From QWHO01 sp021404945 (GTDB lineage Bacteria; Vulcanimicrobiota; Xenobia; Xenobiales; QWHO01): a stretch of 64,000 nucleotides of DNA. Under the pieces are notes generated by a model. The model saw only the letters and a list, made by a program, of their open reading frames with translations, made no database searches and was not told where the DNA came from. The stretch covers positions 78,237-142,236 of the forward strand of contig CAUJEN010000024.1 of assembly GCA_963169765.1 (NCBI GenBank), written 5' to 3'. This document shows, one piece after another, positions 16,772 through 24,802 of this stretch. Positions within the stretch are counted from its first letter, which is position 1. Each line of letters opens with the position of its first letter. The translations under genes and the position numbers were made by a program.

Positions 16772-17361
16772 CCGTGATGGAGGTCCTGGTCGCCTCAGCG
16801 GTGATGCTGATGGTGGTCAGCATGGTCTTCGTCGTCTACGTGAACGGGGCCCGGGCCTGGCACCGAGGGGCGGGGCAGGCCGATCTGCTTCAGGACCTGC
16901 AGGTGGTGCAGGGCCAGATGCATCGAGAAATTGCCAGCAGCGTCTACGAGTCGTTCTCGGCAGACGCACCCCACCGGGCCTTTAGCCTGCTTTCCGCCCG
17001 GCTCGATGGAGGTGGATTTCAAGTGCTGGATGGCGAGGTCGAGTGGCAGCGCTACGTGATCTTCTACCTGGACCTGCCCAGCCGAGAGCTCCGCCGTGCG
17101 GAGCTGAAGCTGCCCCCGGGCGCCCCCCAGCGAACAGCGCCCGGCCCGATCGAAAGCTATGATCCCGGAACGGGACCCAGGCCGCTGGCAGACTACTGCA
17201 CCGGCGGTCGAGTCATCGGACGCGACCTGACGGAGCTGACGGTCAAGAGTCTGGCCGCTGGGAGAATTCTCAACATCGAAGTCCGTGGTGAGCGCCAGCG
17301 CTCCGACGGGCAGGGCATGGAGCGCATCGTCTTGCCGACTTCGACACAGTTCAAGAACTGA
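16717..17361 (+). CDS. GspJ/PilW-like minor pseudopilin
   Basis: A 214-aa pseudopilin. The GTG at 16717 overlaps the previous gene by 55 nt and gives a 17-residue basic leader ending RRQRG, then VTVMEVLVASAVMLMVVSM, with Gly at -1 and Glu5 in place. GspJ/PilW proteins are about 200 aa with a globular beta domain, which fits. The C-terminal LTELTVKSLAAGRILNIEVRG is typical of GspJ-like strands. Together with the PilX-like and GspI-like genes it would form a minor-pilin tip complex. Its stop overlaps the next start (TGATG). Confidence 0.82.
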   Translation: MAQLQEDHLADLRRQRGVTVMEVLVASAVMLMVVSMVFVVYVNGARAWHRGAGQADLLQDLQVVQGQMHREIASSVYESFSADAPHRAFSLLSARLDGGGFQVLDGEVEWQRYVIFYLDLPSRELRRAELKLPPGAPQRTAPGPIESYDPGTGPRPLADYCTGGRVIGRDLTELTVKSLAAGRILNIEVRGERQRSDGQGMERIVLPTSTQFKN

Positions 17362-18374
17362 TGGACCGCGCCCAGAATCTGGCCATCGGGCTGCGTCAAC
17401 TGGCCGTAATGATGGCAGCCGGCATTCCCGTGCACCGCGGTGTGGCCTTTCTGGCCGAGCAAAAGGACGCCCTTCGCGAATCCTGGCGTAGAGTCGCCCA
17501 CGGGGTGGCCAGCGGAAAGATGCTGAGTCGCTGTCTGGCGGACGAAAAAGGCGTTTTCCCTCCAGTGCTGGCGAACCTGGTGGCCGCGGGCGAGTGCACC
17601 GGGCGGCTGCACAGAGTCCTGGCCAGCGCGGCCGACTACTTCGAGCGCGACCTCTGGCTGCGCCGCCGCATGCTGGGGGCATTTGCCTATCCCATCGCGA
17701 TCCTGGTCGTGATGGCCGCGATCGTCAGCTTGCTCTTGTTCTATGTGTTTCCCATGGAGCTGGCCATCTACCGAAGCCTGAAGGTGGAGCTGCCTTCTGC
17801 CACCCGTCTGCTCCTGTTCTTGCTAGGTCTTGTCTTTCATCCACTTGTGTGGCTGCTGGTGGGCCTGGTCGGGCTGGTCGTGTGGCGTTTGTGGAGCCAC
17901 CCGGGTGTGGTCGAAAGGCGCGACGCCCTCTTGTTGGAATTGCCGCTGGTGGGCAATCTCTTGACCCGGGCGGCGACAGTTCGGATGCTCGATGTCCTGG
18001 ATATGCTCTTTGAGACCGGGCACGGCATCGACTCGATTCGGCTGGTGGCACCCCTGGCCGAGAACGTGATCCTGGAGCGGCGCTGTCTGCATTTTCAGAG
18101 ACTGCTTGTGGACGGCCAGGATCTGCGCCAGGCTCTGGACGAGGCCGACCTGTTCGATCTGACGGTGCGGCAAGTCCTTGAGGTGGGGTTGAGCTGCGGA
18201 TTCTCGGGGCTGGTCGGCAGCCTGGCTCGAAGCTACCGCGAGGACCTCGACAGGGCTTTGCTGAGCTTCACCGCCTTGCTCGAGCCCATCATCCTGGCGA
18301 TCACCGGATTGGCCGTGGGATTCGTGGTGATCGCGACCAGCCTGCCCATGCTCCATTTGCTGCAGGCCTTCTGA
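17361..18374 (+). CDS. GspF/PilC inner-membrane platform protein, short form
   Basis: A 337-aa polytopic membrane protein of the type II secretion/type IV pilus family. It contains the two duplicated GspF domains: residues 6-110 (LRQLAVMMAAGIPVHRGVAF) and 190-310 (RAATVRMLDVLDMLFETGHGI), with transmembrane helices near 113-135, 150-178 and 315-334 (LEPIILAITGLAVGFVVIA). Family members normally begin with about 50-60 extra residues of a YxY...G beta module; here the protein starts directly at the first GspF domain. A free-standing 53-aa copy of that module is encoded at 23948. Last gene of the pseudopilin operon; no ATPase, secretin or prepilin peptidase is in the window. Confidence 0.88.
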   Translation: MDRAQNLAIGLRQLAVMMAAGIPVHRGVAFLAEQKDALRESWRRVAHGVASGKMLSRCLADEKGVFPPVLANLVAAGECTGRLHRVLASAADYFERDLWLRRRMLGAFAYPIAILVVMAAIVSLLLFYVFPMELAIYRSLKVELPSATRLLLFLLGLVFHPLVWLLVGLVGLVVWRLWSHPGVVERRDALLLELPLVGNLLTRAATVRMLDVLDMLFETGHGIDSIRLVAPLAENVILERRCLHFQRLLVDGQDLRQALDEADLFDLTVRQVLEVGLSCGFSGLVGSLARSYREDLDRALLSFTALLEPIILAITGLAVGFVVIATSLPMLHLLQAF

Positions 18375-18442
18375 AGCCACCCCGGTCTGAGCAGATGATC
18401 CAGGTCATTTCCAAAGGGCAGCGATCGGATCAGGATAGGCGG

Positions 18443-20095
18443 ATGTATCGCAACATTCTCACCCAGCTCCGCCAGAGCTTCCCGCAACCTGTCAGCGACA
18501 GGGTACACGACTCCTACGTGGCCCATACCGTCATGCGGGCTCTCGATCATGTCGACCAGCTCAAGACCGACCTTCCCGTGCTCGGGCCCAAGCAACCTCT
18601 TGACTACGCCGCCGCCCGTCGCTCCGAGCTGGCCGACCAGGGCACCGACCTCGAGCAGGTCGTCCAGGAGCTGGTGGGCTACATGCGAGGAGCCAGCCTG
18701 TGGGGTCATCCTCGCAACCAGGTCAACGTCTGCCCTCCTCCCACCGTGGCAGCACTGGTGGCCGAGCTTCTGGCCGGGCTGGCCAATCCCAATCTGGTTT
18801 GGGACGAGGTCAGCCACCGTTTCGCCCTGGCCGAGTTGGAGATGGTGGCCACCCTCTCGCGCCTGGTCGGCTATGATTCCCAGCGCTCCGCAGGTCTTTT
18901 TACCTTCGGGGGCACTGCCTGTACTCTTTACGCCGTGCGAGCCGGCCTGGAGAAGGCCCTGCCCCACGCCATGCGCGACGGTCTCGGCGAGCTTCCCGTC
19001 GTGCTCGGCAGCGAGTGCGGTCATTACTGTCTCAAGAGCGTGGCCGGCTGGGTGGGCCTGGGCACCCGCAACGTGATCCTGATTCCTTCCGATGCCCGCA
19101 ACCAGATGAGCGTCGAGCTGCTTGCCGAGGCTGCCCGCACCTTCCTGCGTCGGGGAAAGCGCATCGCCTGCATCGTGGCCACCATGGGAACCACCGACTC
19201 CTTTGGGCTGGACGACCTGGAGGCCGTGCTGTCGTTGCGAGACGAGCTGGTAGACGAGTTCGCCCTGGACTACGTGCCGCACGTCCACGCCGATGCCGTG
19301 ATCGGCTGGGCCTGGGCCGTCTTCCGCGACTACGATTTCCAGGCCAACCCGCTGGTCTTTCGCCCTCGCACCCTGCGAGCTCTGGCCGCCACAGTCGAGC
19401 GTCTGAAGGGCCTGGAGCGGGCCGATTCGGTGGGGATCGACTTTCACAAGACCGGCTTTGCCCCTTATGTATCCAGCCTGGTACTGTTTCGAGAGCAAGC
19501 CGATCTCTTGCGACTGGGGCGCGAGCCGAGCGATATGCCCTACCTGTTCCAGACCGGCGAGTACCATCCGGGCCGCTACAGCCTGGAGACCTCCCGCAGC
19601 GGAGCAGGGGCCCTGGCGGCTCTGGCCAATCTGCGCCTGTTCGGGCGATCCGGCCTGCAGGCGCTGCTCGGACACCTGGTGGAGATGGCCCAGGCCCTGC
19701 GCGAGCTGCTCGAGTCCAAGCCCTCGATCCACATCCTCAACCGCGAGAACTTCGGTCCGGTCACCCTTTTTCGCGTCTATCCGCCCAGCGTGGATACCTT
19801 CAAAGTGCCCGAACGAGAAATGAGCGACCCGACCTTTGCCTCCGAGCTGGCCCGGCACAACGAGTACAACCGGCAACTGGCCCATTTCCTGCACCAGGAG
19901 GCCATGTCCGGTCGCGGAATCTTGCTCGGTCAATCCGACTGCTATCGCCACACCCCTTACGGCGAGCCGATCGTGGCCTTGAAGTCCTACCTCATGACCC
20001 CCTTCGTGGAGGAGCACCATCTCCAGGAGCTGGTCGACAAGGTGCTGCAGGCTCAGGGTGAGCTGGAGTCGCGGCTGGTGCCGTCCTCCAGCTGA
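18443..20095 (+). CDS. PLP-dependent group II decarboxylase (glutamate/aromatic amino acid type)
   Basis: About 550 aa from the ATG at 18443 (AGGA 7 nt upstream); the frame also has an ATG at 18395. The fold-type I decarboxylase signature is clear: TFGGTACTLYAVRAGLE near the cofactor pocket, HVHADAVIGWAW containing the H-x-D-A block that binds the PLP ring, and SVGIDFHKTGFAPY with the Schiff-base lysine after His. These enzymes decarboxylate Glu, Asp, DOPA or related amino acids; the substrate cannot be read from sequence. It stands alone after the pilus operon, on the same strand. Confidence 0.85.
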   Translation: MYRNILTQLRQSFPQPVSDRVHDSYVAHTVMRALDHVDQLKTDLPVLGPKQPLDYAAARRSELADQGTDLEQVVQELVGYMRGASLWGHPRNQVNVCPPPTVAALVAELLAGLANPNLVWDEVSHRFALAELEMVATLSRLVGYDSQRSAGLFTFGGTACTLYAVRAGLEKALPHAMRDGLGELPVVLGSECGHYCLKSVAGWVGLGTRNVILIPSDARNQMSVELLAEAARTFLRRGKRIACIVATMGTTDSFGLDDLEAVLSLRDELVDEFALDYVPHVHADAVIGWAWAVFRDYDFQANPLVFRPRTLRALAATVERLKGLERADSVGIDFHKTGFAPYVSSLVLFREQADLLRLGREPSDMPYLFQTGEYHPGRYSLETSRSGAGALAALANLRLFGRSGLQALLGHLVEMAQALRELLESKPSIHILNRENFGPVTLFRVYPPSVDTFKVPEREMSDPTFASELARHNEYNRQLAHFLHQEAMSGRGILLGQSDCYRHTPYGEPIVALKSYLMTPFVEEHHLQELVDKVLQAQGELESRLVPSSS

Positions 20096-20231
20096 GCGCT
20101 TTGAGGGCCGATCAGGCCTGAAGCCGGGCAATCAGCTCCGTCCGGCAAACCTGGCTGCACGGTCGCGTCCATAAGAATTCTTTCATCCTGCTCGCTCAAA
20201 CTGCAATCAACCTGACTGCGAGGAGACGACC

Positions 20232-20336
20232 ATGGCCTTTTGTATCTGCAAGACCCCGCTTGATCCGCGGCTGATTTGCCGCGAGTCCGGTTTGCCAGCC
20301 AACCTCAAGAACACCCTGCGATGCGCATTCTTGTAA
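20232..20336 (+). CDS. 34-aa Cys-containing leader ORF coupled to the epimerase gene
   Basis: A short frame with a strong Shine-Dalgarno (GAGGAG, 7 nt before the ATG). It encodes 34 residues beginning MAFCICKTPLDPRLI, with Cys at 4, 6, 16 and 31, and ends at TAA 20334-20336, inside the first codons of the epimerase gene (ATG 20321). The epimerase has no good ribosome site of its own, so this frame may serve to bring ribosomes to it. Whether the peptide itself does something is unknown. Confidence 0.45.
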   Translation: MAFCICKTPLDPRLICRESGLPANLKNTLRCAFL

Positions 20337-21556
20337 CCGGAGCGGACGGGCTCATCGGCAGCCGCACGGCCAGGGCGCTGCGAGCGCGGGGTCACCAGGT
20401 CATCCGCGGCGTACGCCGTCCAGGTCCCGGCGATGTGGCCATCGACTTTGAGCGCGACCTTGAGCCGGAGGCCTGGCAACAACGCCTGGAGGGAATCGAG
20501 GTGGTCGTCAACGCCGTCGGCGTAGCCCGCGGCAAAGCCATGGCTTTGATCCACGAGCGGGCTCCCTGTGCCCTGTTTGAAGCTTGTGCAAGGGCAGGCG
20601 TGAGAAAGATCGTGCAGCTCTCCGCCCTGGGCGCGGACGAGCAAGCTGAAACTCAGTTCCAGCTATCCAAACGCTCCGCTGACGACCTGCTCGTCTCCCT
20701 GCCGCTGCAGAAGATTGTGATCATGCCCTCGCTGGTGATCGGTCGGGGCGGAGCGAGCACCGATCTCTTCGCTGCCCTGGCCTCGCTCCCCCTGATCGCC
20801 CTGCCCGCCGGCGGTCAGGTCCGGCCGATCGCAGTGGACGACCTGGTCCAGGGCATCGTCACCCTGGTCGAAGCAGAAGACGCCCCGACCCGGGTGGCCG
20901 CGGTGGGGCCCGTGGCAATGGACGTGGGCGAGCTCATCGCTCTTCTGGCCGGCTGGCTGCGAGTCCCTCCCCCTCGCATCCTGCGCTCGCCAGCCCTCCT
21001 CACCAGTCTGATCGCTGGCCTGGGTGACCATTTCGGCAACGCCCCCGTGACCACGGAAATGCTGAGAATGCTCCGGCGCGGCAACACGGCCCCACTCGAG
21101 CCCTGGGTCACGGCTTGCGGGGTTGCGCCCCGGCCTTTGGAGCAGGCTCTGGAGCCGTCCTCCCCGGCCGATCTCTGCTACGCCAGGTTGTACTTCATTC
21201 GCCCCTTGCTGCGCTGGTCGATCGCCTTCATCTGGCTGGCCACAGCCCTGATCTGCGCATTCTTTTACCCGGCAACGGAAAGCTACGCTCTCCTGTCGCA
21301 ATGTCATGTCCCAGCCTGGCTGGCTCCGTGGGCCCTGTATGGAGCCTGCGCTCTGGACGCATTCTTCGGCCTGGCCATGCTGCTGCGCTGGCATCAAAGG
21401 CCCATGCTCCTCATGCAGGTGGGCCTGATCGCTCTCTACTCGGGGGCCATCCTGTGGTGCCTGCCCGACTCTCTTCTTCACCCCTTCGGCCCCATGACCA
21501 AGAACGTCCCCCTGATCGGCGCAATTCTCGCTCTGTGGGCAGTGGAGGGGCGATGA
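20321..21556 (+). CDS. NAD(P)-dependent epimerase/SDR fused to DoxX-like membrane domain
   Basis: About 411 aa. Residues 1-290 are an atypical short-chain dehydrogenase: Rossmann motif TGADGLIGSRTARAL right at the N terminus, then VVVNAVGVARG, LSALGADEQAE and KRSADDLL, as in NmrA-like or epimerase-type proteins related to complex I assembly. Residues 300-411 form four hydrophobic helices of the DoxX-like kind (FIRPLLRWSIAFIWLATALI, LIGAILALWAVEGR). SDR-DoxX-like fusions followed by a DUF2269 gene are a known arrangement; the next gene here is exactly that, overlapping by ATGA. Start chosen at MRILVTG; translation probably depends on the leader ORF at 20232. Confidence 0.82.
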   Translation: MRILVTGADGLIGSRTARALRARGHQVIRGVRRPGPGDVAIDFERDLEPEAWQQRLEGIEVVVNAVGVARGKAMALIHERAPCALFEACARAGVRKIVQLSALGADEQAETQFQLSKRSADDLLVSLPLQKIVIMPSLVIGRGGASTDLFAALASLPLIALPAGGQVRPIAVDDLVQGIVTLVEAEDAPTRVAAVGPVAMDVGELIALLAGWLRVPPPRILRSPALLTSLIAGLGDHFGNAPVTTEMLRMLRRGNTAPLEPWVTACGVAPRPLEQALEPSSPADLCYARLYFIRPLLRWSIAFIWLATALICAFFYPATESYALLSQCHVPAWLAPWALYGACALDAFFGLAMLLRWHQRPMLLMQVGLIALYSGAILWCLPDSLLHPFGPMTKNVPLIGAILALWAVEGR

Positions 21557-22017
21557 GCTACCTGTGGCTGAAGTGGCTTCACATCCTGAGTGCCACCCTC
21601 ATGCTCGGCACCGGGCTGGGCTCGGCCTACTACAAATATTTCACGGTCCGCAGCGGCAATGTCCAGGCGATGGCCGTCGTCCTGCGCCTGGTGGTGCTGG
21701 CCGACATCCTGTTCACGATCCCTTCGGTCATCTTGCAGCCACTGACCGGGCTCGCCATGGCAGGCATGGCCCACCAGCCACTCACCAGGCTCTGGATCCT
21801 GGGCTCCATCATCGGTTATTTTGTGGCCGGGGCCTGCTGGCTGCCGGCCTTCTGGCTGCAGCTGAAGATGAAAGACATGGCCCAGATCGCGGCGACCCGG
21901 GGAGCCCCGCTGCCGCCCCGGTTCCACAGGTATGGGCGCATCTGGGCCCTGCTGGGCATTCCGGCCTTCGGCGCCATGCTGGTGGTCTACTACTTCATGG
22001 TCTTCAAACCGGGCTGA
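21553..22017 (+). CDS. DUF2269 family integral membrane protein
   Basis: A 154-aa protein with four to five transmembrane helices, starting WLKWLHILSATLMLGTGLG, the N terminus typical of DUF2269 (His in the first helix). GGAGG lies 6 nt upstream of the ATG, which overlaps the SDR-DoxX-like stop (ATGA). Function is not known; co-occurrence with SDR-DoxX-like proteins suggests a membrane redox or lipid-related task. Confidence 0.8.
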   Translation: MSYLWLKWLHILSATLMLGTGLGSAYYKYFTVRSGNVQAMAVVLRLVVLADILFTIPSVILQPLTGLAMAGMAHQPLTRLWILGSIIGYFVAGACWLPAFWLQLKMKDMAQIAATRGAPLPPRFHRYGRIWALLGIPAFGAMLVVYYFMVFKPG

Positions 22018-22079
22018 TCCGCTCATCGGAATGAACAACCAGGGCCTGAAGGGAAGAGCCCCGAAGCAGGCCCTCCGCC

Positions 22080-23927
22080 GTGCAGTGCCCAGCATGCTCA
22101 TACCAGGACCAGAGCGATGCCATGGTCTGCCCTCGCTGCAACACCCCGCTGGCCAGCGCCTACTATGGCCGCCAGGCCCTGCCCGAAGGCACGCCCCTGC
22201 AGGGCGGCGTCTACCGGCTGGGCGAGAAGATCGGCATGGGAGCAACCAGCATCGTCTACTCTGGCGTCGAGGTCCGACTCAACCACCCCATCGCCATCAA
22301 GGAGTTCTTTCCCCTCACCGCCCGGCGCGAAGGGCTGAAGGTGGTGGCCACCAACCCCGGGAGCGGCCCCCGCCGGAAGCTCAGCGCCGAGCGCGAGGAG
22401 TTCCTGGAGGAAGGTCGCCTGCTCTCGCGCTTCAACCACCCCGGAATCACCGGCGTGCACAACCTGTTCGAAGAGAACGAGACCGCCTACCTGGTCATGG
22501 AGCTTCTTCACGGGGCCACCCTCTACGAGCTGGCCACCGAGCGAGGGGGCAAGCTCGAGCAAGACGAGGTCATGCGCTGCGTGCTGCAGATCCCGCCCGC
22601 CCTCGAGACCATGCACCTCTACGGGCTGGTGCACGCCGACCTCAAGCCGGACAACCTCATGATCACCGACGATGGGCGGGTCGTGCTGCTCGACTTCGGA
22701 GCCACTTACCGCTATTTGACCGGCACCGGAAAAACCCAGGAGCTTACTCCCGCCTACGCCGCTCCCGAGCAGCTTCCCGAGCTGGCGGGCCAACTCGGGC
22801 CGTTCACTGACATCTACGGCCTGGCCGCCACGCTCTATCAGCTTCTGGCCGGCAGACGCCCTCCCCCGGCCCGGGCCCGCATCTCGGGCGAGCGCCTGGA
22901 AAGCCTCAAAGAGCTGCGTCCGGACGTGCACCCCCGCCTGGCCGCCGTGCTGGAGCGGTCGCTGGAGCTCGATCCGGGCCGCCGTCCGCAGGACATCAAG
23001 TCCTTTGTGAAGCTGCTGGGGGGCTCATCGGAGCACGCCGAAACCCGGGCCGCCTACACGGTGGAGGAGTCTGGCTGCCTGCGGGCTCACCGGGCTCCCC
23101 TGGTGGCCCTGGATGCCTCGGCCGACGGGCGCTTCCTGGCCTCGGGCAGCGAAGATGGCGCGGTGTGGATCTGGGACACGTTCCAGAACACCTCCTACCA
23201 GGCCCTGACCCAACCCGGGCTGACCGGCCTCAAGCTGGGCCCGGACGCCAGCTGGCTGATGCTGTCGGCGGCGGACGGAAGCGTGCGGCTGTGGGACCTG
23301 GTGCGCGAGCGCGATCTGAAGGTGCTCAAGCGGGGTGTACCGCGGGTGGAGGTGCTGGCCCGCGCCCCGGACGGGGGCTGGCTGGGAGCCGGCTGCACGG
23401 ACGGCCGGGCCAGCCTGTGGAAGAGCCCCGGGACCACCTTCATGCTGCTGACCGGGCACACCAGACCCGTCTTTGCCATGGCCATCGCCCCCAACGGCGC
23501 GATGGCCGCCACCGGCTCAGGCGATCTGACCGTCCGGGTGTGGGAAGCTGACACAGGAACGACTCTTCGGGTTCTTTCGGGTCACCAGAAGCAGATCCAG
23601 GACCTGGCTTTCTCCCCGGACGGTGCGCTGCTCGCCTCCTGCTCGCTCGATCGCACCATCCGGGTTTGGGACCCCTTTACGGGCGGAGAGATTCGCTGCT
23701 TCGAGTGCCCAGTGCCTTTGTGCACCGCCTTTTCGCCCGACGGAGAGGTGCTGGTGGCTGGCTCGCTCAACGGCTCGCTGCAATTCTACCACCTGACCTC
23801 AGGGCGTCGCCTGATCGACGTGAAGGCCCACGCCGGCGGGGTACGAGGCCTGGTGCTCTTGCCCGAAGGGCGACTGGCAACCGGCTCGGTAGACTCCACG
23901 GTCCGCCTCTGGGAGGTCCAGGGCTGA
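22080..23927 (+). CDS. Zinc-ribbon / Ser-Thr protein kinase / WD40 propeller fusion
   Basis: A 615-aa protein, GTG start. Residues 3-20 form a zinc ribbon (CPAC...CPRC). The kinase spans about 45-310: GEKIGMGATSIVYSG loop, IAIKEF with the ATP lysine, LVHADLKPDNLMI catalytic loop (Asp present; the usual Arg before Asp is Ala), LDFGA and the APEQ element. Non-RD kinases of this sort may not be controlled by activation-loop phosphorylation. From about 330 to the end are WD40 repeats (LVALDASADGRFLASGSEDGA, VRVWEADTG, IRVWDPFTG, VRLWEV), enough for one propeller. There is no transmembrane helix. Similar kinase-WD40 fusions occur in cyanobacteria, planctomycetes and myxobacteria. Substrates unknown. 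Confidence 0.9.
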   Translation: MQCPACSYQDQSDAMVCPRCNTPLASAYYGRQALPEGTPLQGGVYRLGEKIGMGATSIVYSGVEVRLNHPIAIKEFFPLTARREGLKVVATNPGSGPRRKLSAEREEFLEEGRLLSRFNHPGITGVHNLFEENETAYLVMELLHGATLYELATERGGKLEQDEVMRCVLQIPPALETMHLYGLVHADLKPDNLMITDDGRVVLLDFGATYRYLTGTGKTQELTPAYAAPEQLPELAGQLGPFTDIYGLAATLYQLLAGRRPPPARARISGERLESLKELRPDVHPRLAAVLERSLELDPGRRPQDIKSFVKLLGGSSEHAETRAAYTVEESGCLRAHRAPLVALDASADGRFLASGSEDGAVWIWDTFQNTSYQALTQPGLTGLKLGPDASWLMLSAADGSVRLWDLVRERDLKVLKRGVPRVEVLARAPDGGWLGAGCTDGRASLWKSPGTTFMLLTGHTRPVFAMAIAPNGAMAATGSGDLTVRVWEADTGTTLRVLSGHQKQIQDLAFSPDGALLASCSLDRTIRVWDPFTGGEIRCFECPVPLCTAFSPDGEVLVAGSLNGSLQFYHLTSGRRLIDVKAHAGGVRGLVLLPEGRLATGSVDSTVRLWEVQG

Positions 23928-23947
23928 CCCGTCAGGAAGCTAGGCGC

Positions 23948-24109
23948 GTGCCAAAGTACGTCTACAATGTCGAGACCAAAGAAGGTCAGCTGAAAACGGG
24001 CAAGCTCTATGCCGAGAGCGAGGAGGATGCGCGCAGCATCCTCACGCTACGCGGTTTTCGAATTCGCAGCATCTACGAGGTGGAAGAGCCCCAGCCCAGG
24101 GGCAAATAA
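23948..24109 (+). CDS. Stand-alone GspF/PilC N-terminal module (53 aa)
   Basis: A 53-aa protein from the GTG at 23948, with AGGA about 10 nt upstream. The sequence PKYVYNVETKEGQLKTGKL, then AESEEDARSILTLRGFRI and IRSIYEVEE, matches the short beta-alpha module at the very N terminus of GspF/PilC proteins (YxAxDxxGKxxxGxxxAESExxAxxxLxxxGL). It has no transmembrane helix and stops just where a GspF domain would begin. The GspF gene at 17361 lacks this module, so the two may work as a split protein. It follows the kinase-WD40 gene by 20 nt and may be transcribed with it. Confidence 0.65.
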   Translation: MPKYVYNVETKEGQLKTGKLYAESEEDARSILTLRGFRIRSIYEVEEPQPRGK

Positions 24110-24239
24110 CAGCCCATTCGCGCATTGAAGCCGCGTAACTTGCGTTGAAAACTCGCTTGAGACTGTGGTCGAGCCACTGGCGGGAAGATCCCCTCAGAGT
24201 CTAGAGGATCCGGCGCTACCTCGTGCTAACTGGGCAGGC

Positions 24240-24635
24240 ATGAAGACCTTGCTCGTCGCCACCGACTTCAGCCTGCCCGCTGACCGCGCTCTCAAGCTCG
24301 CTCAGGATCTCGCCGCCGCCCACCAGGGCTCGATCCACCTTCTGCACGTCGTGGAGCCGATCGGAGCCCCTGAAGACATCGATCCCGATGACGAAGCCTT
24401 TTTGCGCGACCTGAAGGACAGGGCCACCCAGCAATTAGAGGTCCGCCAGCAGGCCATCAACGATATCTCGGTGCGCTGCTCGGTCGTGCTGGGTCATCGC
24501 AGCGAGGCCATCCGGCGCCTGGCTGATGAGCTGGATGCCTGGCTGGTGGTCCTGGGAACCCACGCCGGTAAGGAGGGAGGGATCAGCCGGCAAGTGGTCT
24601 TCCGCCTGGATCGGCCCGTCCTGCTCGTCCCCTGA
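24240..24635 (+). CDS. Universal stress protein, UspA family
   Basis: A 131-aa UspA-like protein: KTLLVATDFSLPADRALKLA at the N terminus, SIHLLHVVEP strand, VLGHRSEAIRRLADELDAWLVVLGTHA and the final strand RPVLLVP. The ATP-binding form has G-2x-G-9x-G(S/T); here the loop is GTHAGKEGGISRQVV, which keeps some Gly but is not a clean match, so nucleotide binding is uncertain. It stands alone; the 130 nt upstream hold no gene. Confidence 0.88.
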   Translation: MKTLLVATDFSLPADRALKLAQDLAAAHQGSIHLLHVVEPIGAPEDIDPDDEAFLRDLKDRATQQLEVRQQAINDISVRCSVVLGHRSEAIRRLADELDAWLVVLGTHAGKEGGISRQVVFRLDRPVLLVP

Positions 24636-24747
24636 GGAGTTCTTCTTGACGCTTTGCAAGAGCTGGACCTCTAAGGCGCCGTGCGTTGAACGCTACAGGA
24701 ATTAGCGGGGCGCCGTTCAACAGAACTGGTCAAGCGTAGCAAATATG

Positions 24748-24795
24748 CCGGGCGTCGCGCAGCCGGAGAACTGCCTCAAAGGGGTTCCGACTGCC
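24748..24795 (+). repeat. Palindromic repeat module M1, diverged copy
   Basis: A diverged copy of M1, whose better copies read GGGCGTCGCGCAGCCGGAAA, then CTGTGTCAAGGG and TTTCCGGCTGC, so that CCGGAAA can pair with TTTCCGG. This copy has several changes (GAGAACTGCCTC, TTCCGACTGC). It sits just past the end of the leftward gene at 24803. The 70 nt before it carry a separate short inverted pair (GTTGAACG/CGTTCAAC). Confidence 0.65.
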
Positions 24796-24802
24796 CTTCT
24801 CG

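Noticed and set aside
18233..20131. 632-codon minus-strand frame opposite the decarboxylase
   Set aside because: The plus strand has all PLP-enzyme motifs; the mirror is Gly/Gln/His-rich.
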